Positions 63,872 to 64,000 of a stretch of DNA of 64,000 nt are shown piece after piece; position 1 is the stretch's first letter, and each line of letters opens with the position of its first letter. The stretch comes from Porticoccaceae bacterium LTM1. Its GTDB lineage: Bacteria; Pseudomonadota; Gammaproteobacteria; Pseudomonadales; Porticoccaceae. The notes under the pieces are model-generated. The model was not told the origin of the DNA. It was given only the letters and a program-made list of their open reading frames with translations, and searched no databases. Location: contig CP127080.1 in the NCBI GenBank assembly GCA_030252795.1, positions 1,934,501 through 1,998,500 of the forward strand, given 5' to 3'. The position numbers and the translations under genes are program-made.

Positions 63872-64000
63872 TTATATTGGTTGTAAAAGCTGGCGCATGT
63901 CAGCGGGCAATGCTGAGGGTTTCATGGTATCGCGGGTGACATTGGCCACCTTTACCAATCCTTCACACAACAGTTCACCATTACGCCTGATCTGTTGCGC
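63872..64000 (-). CDS. ybgC: Acyl-CoA thioesterase YbgC, 3' end only
   Basis: The last 42 codons of a frame that enters from the right edge: IRRNGELLCEGLVKVANVT then KPSALPADMRQLLQPI and TAA (63872-63874). This matches the C-terminus of the YbgC hot-dog thioesterase, which heads the tol-pal cluster in many gammaproteobacteria. Stop is 26 bases before the tolQ start. Only the tail can be seen, so the catalytic part is outside. Confidence 0.85.
   Translation of the reverse strand, partial: AQQIRRNGELLCEGLVKVANVTRDTMKPSALPADMRQLLQPI

Overview
The window is a chromosomal segment of a gammaproteobacterium. The gene content and order resemble Pseudomonas and the marine Cellvibrionales-type lineages: smc-zipA-ligA, a System I cytochrome c maturation operon, anr next to a hemN-type gene, dapA-bamC, fabV, and ybgC-tolQRAB-pal-cpoB-queE-queC-tRNA-Lys. 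The genus is not determined; the lineage assignment is inference from synteny and protein motifs.

Layout. 1-5.5 kb: 5' part of ligA, then zipA and smc, all on the minus strand. 5.6-15.7 kb: cytochrome c maturation. ccmA-B-C-D-E-F-G form one tight minus-strand operon, but ccmH-ccmI are separated from it by about 3 kb holding a GGDEF-EAL gene, a large palindrome and two plus-strand tRNAs (Val, Asp). 15.9-20 kb: a small acidic protein, a Sir2 deacylase, a HemN-like protein that has lost its radical-SAM motifs, the oxygen sensor Anr/Fnr, and ompW with a good Anr box upstream. 20.2-30.2 kb: housekeeping genes (DEAD-box helicase, bolA, rsmJ, OmpA-like lipoprotein, metallo-hydrolases, bamC, dapA, lpxL-type acyltransferase, fabV). 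30.3-33.3 kb: a small accessory island with an AT-rich 589-aa protein carrying a HEPN-type R-x4-H motif, followed by about 1 kb of intergenic repeats. 33.3-42.8 kb: aceEF, an AI-2E permease, a BepA-type protease, PPK2 and nadA.

43.3-57.6 kb is an integrated mobile element of about 14.1 kb between two identical, complete tRNA-Lys(UUU) genes, in the queC/tRNA-Lys neighbourhood that is a known integration hotspot in Pseudomonas aeruginosa. It carries two paralogous P4-type tyrosine integrases, a serine resolvase, an SF2 helicase, two proteins with a shared phage-type zinc finger (one HNH-like), two proteins resembling podovirus DNA-ejection (internal virion) proteins, several unknown membrane proteins, and a 750-bp palindrome-rich non-coding region that could be its origin. 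No capsid, terminase, portal or tail gene is visible. It therefore looks like a phage satellite or a stripped podovirus-like element that keeps only ejection-type proteins. The att region has repeated arm-type sites. This is the best candidate in the window for an undescribed system.

57.6-64 kb: queC, queE, then cpoB-pal-tolB-tolA-tolR-tolQ and the 3' end of ybgC, the Tol-Pal envelope-constriction system.

Scattered between genes are long, near-perfect palindromes. Two families share a central core while the flanking arms differ between copies yet stay self-complementary, so a hairpin structure seems to be maintained.
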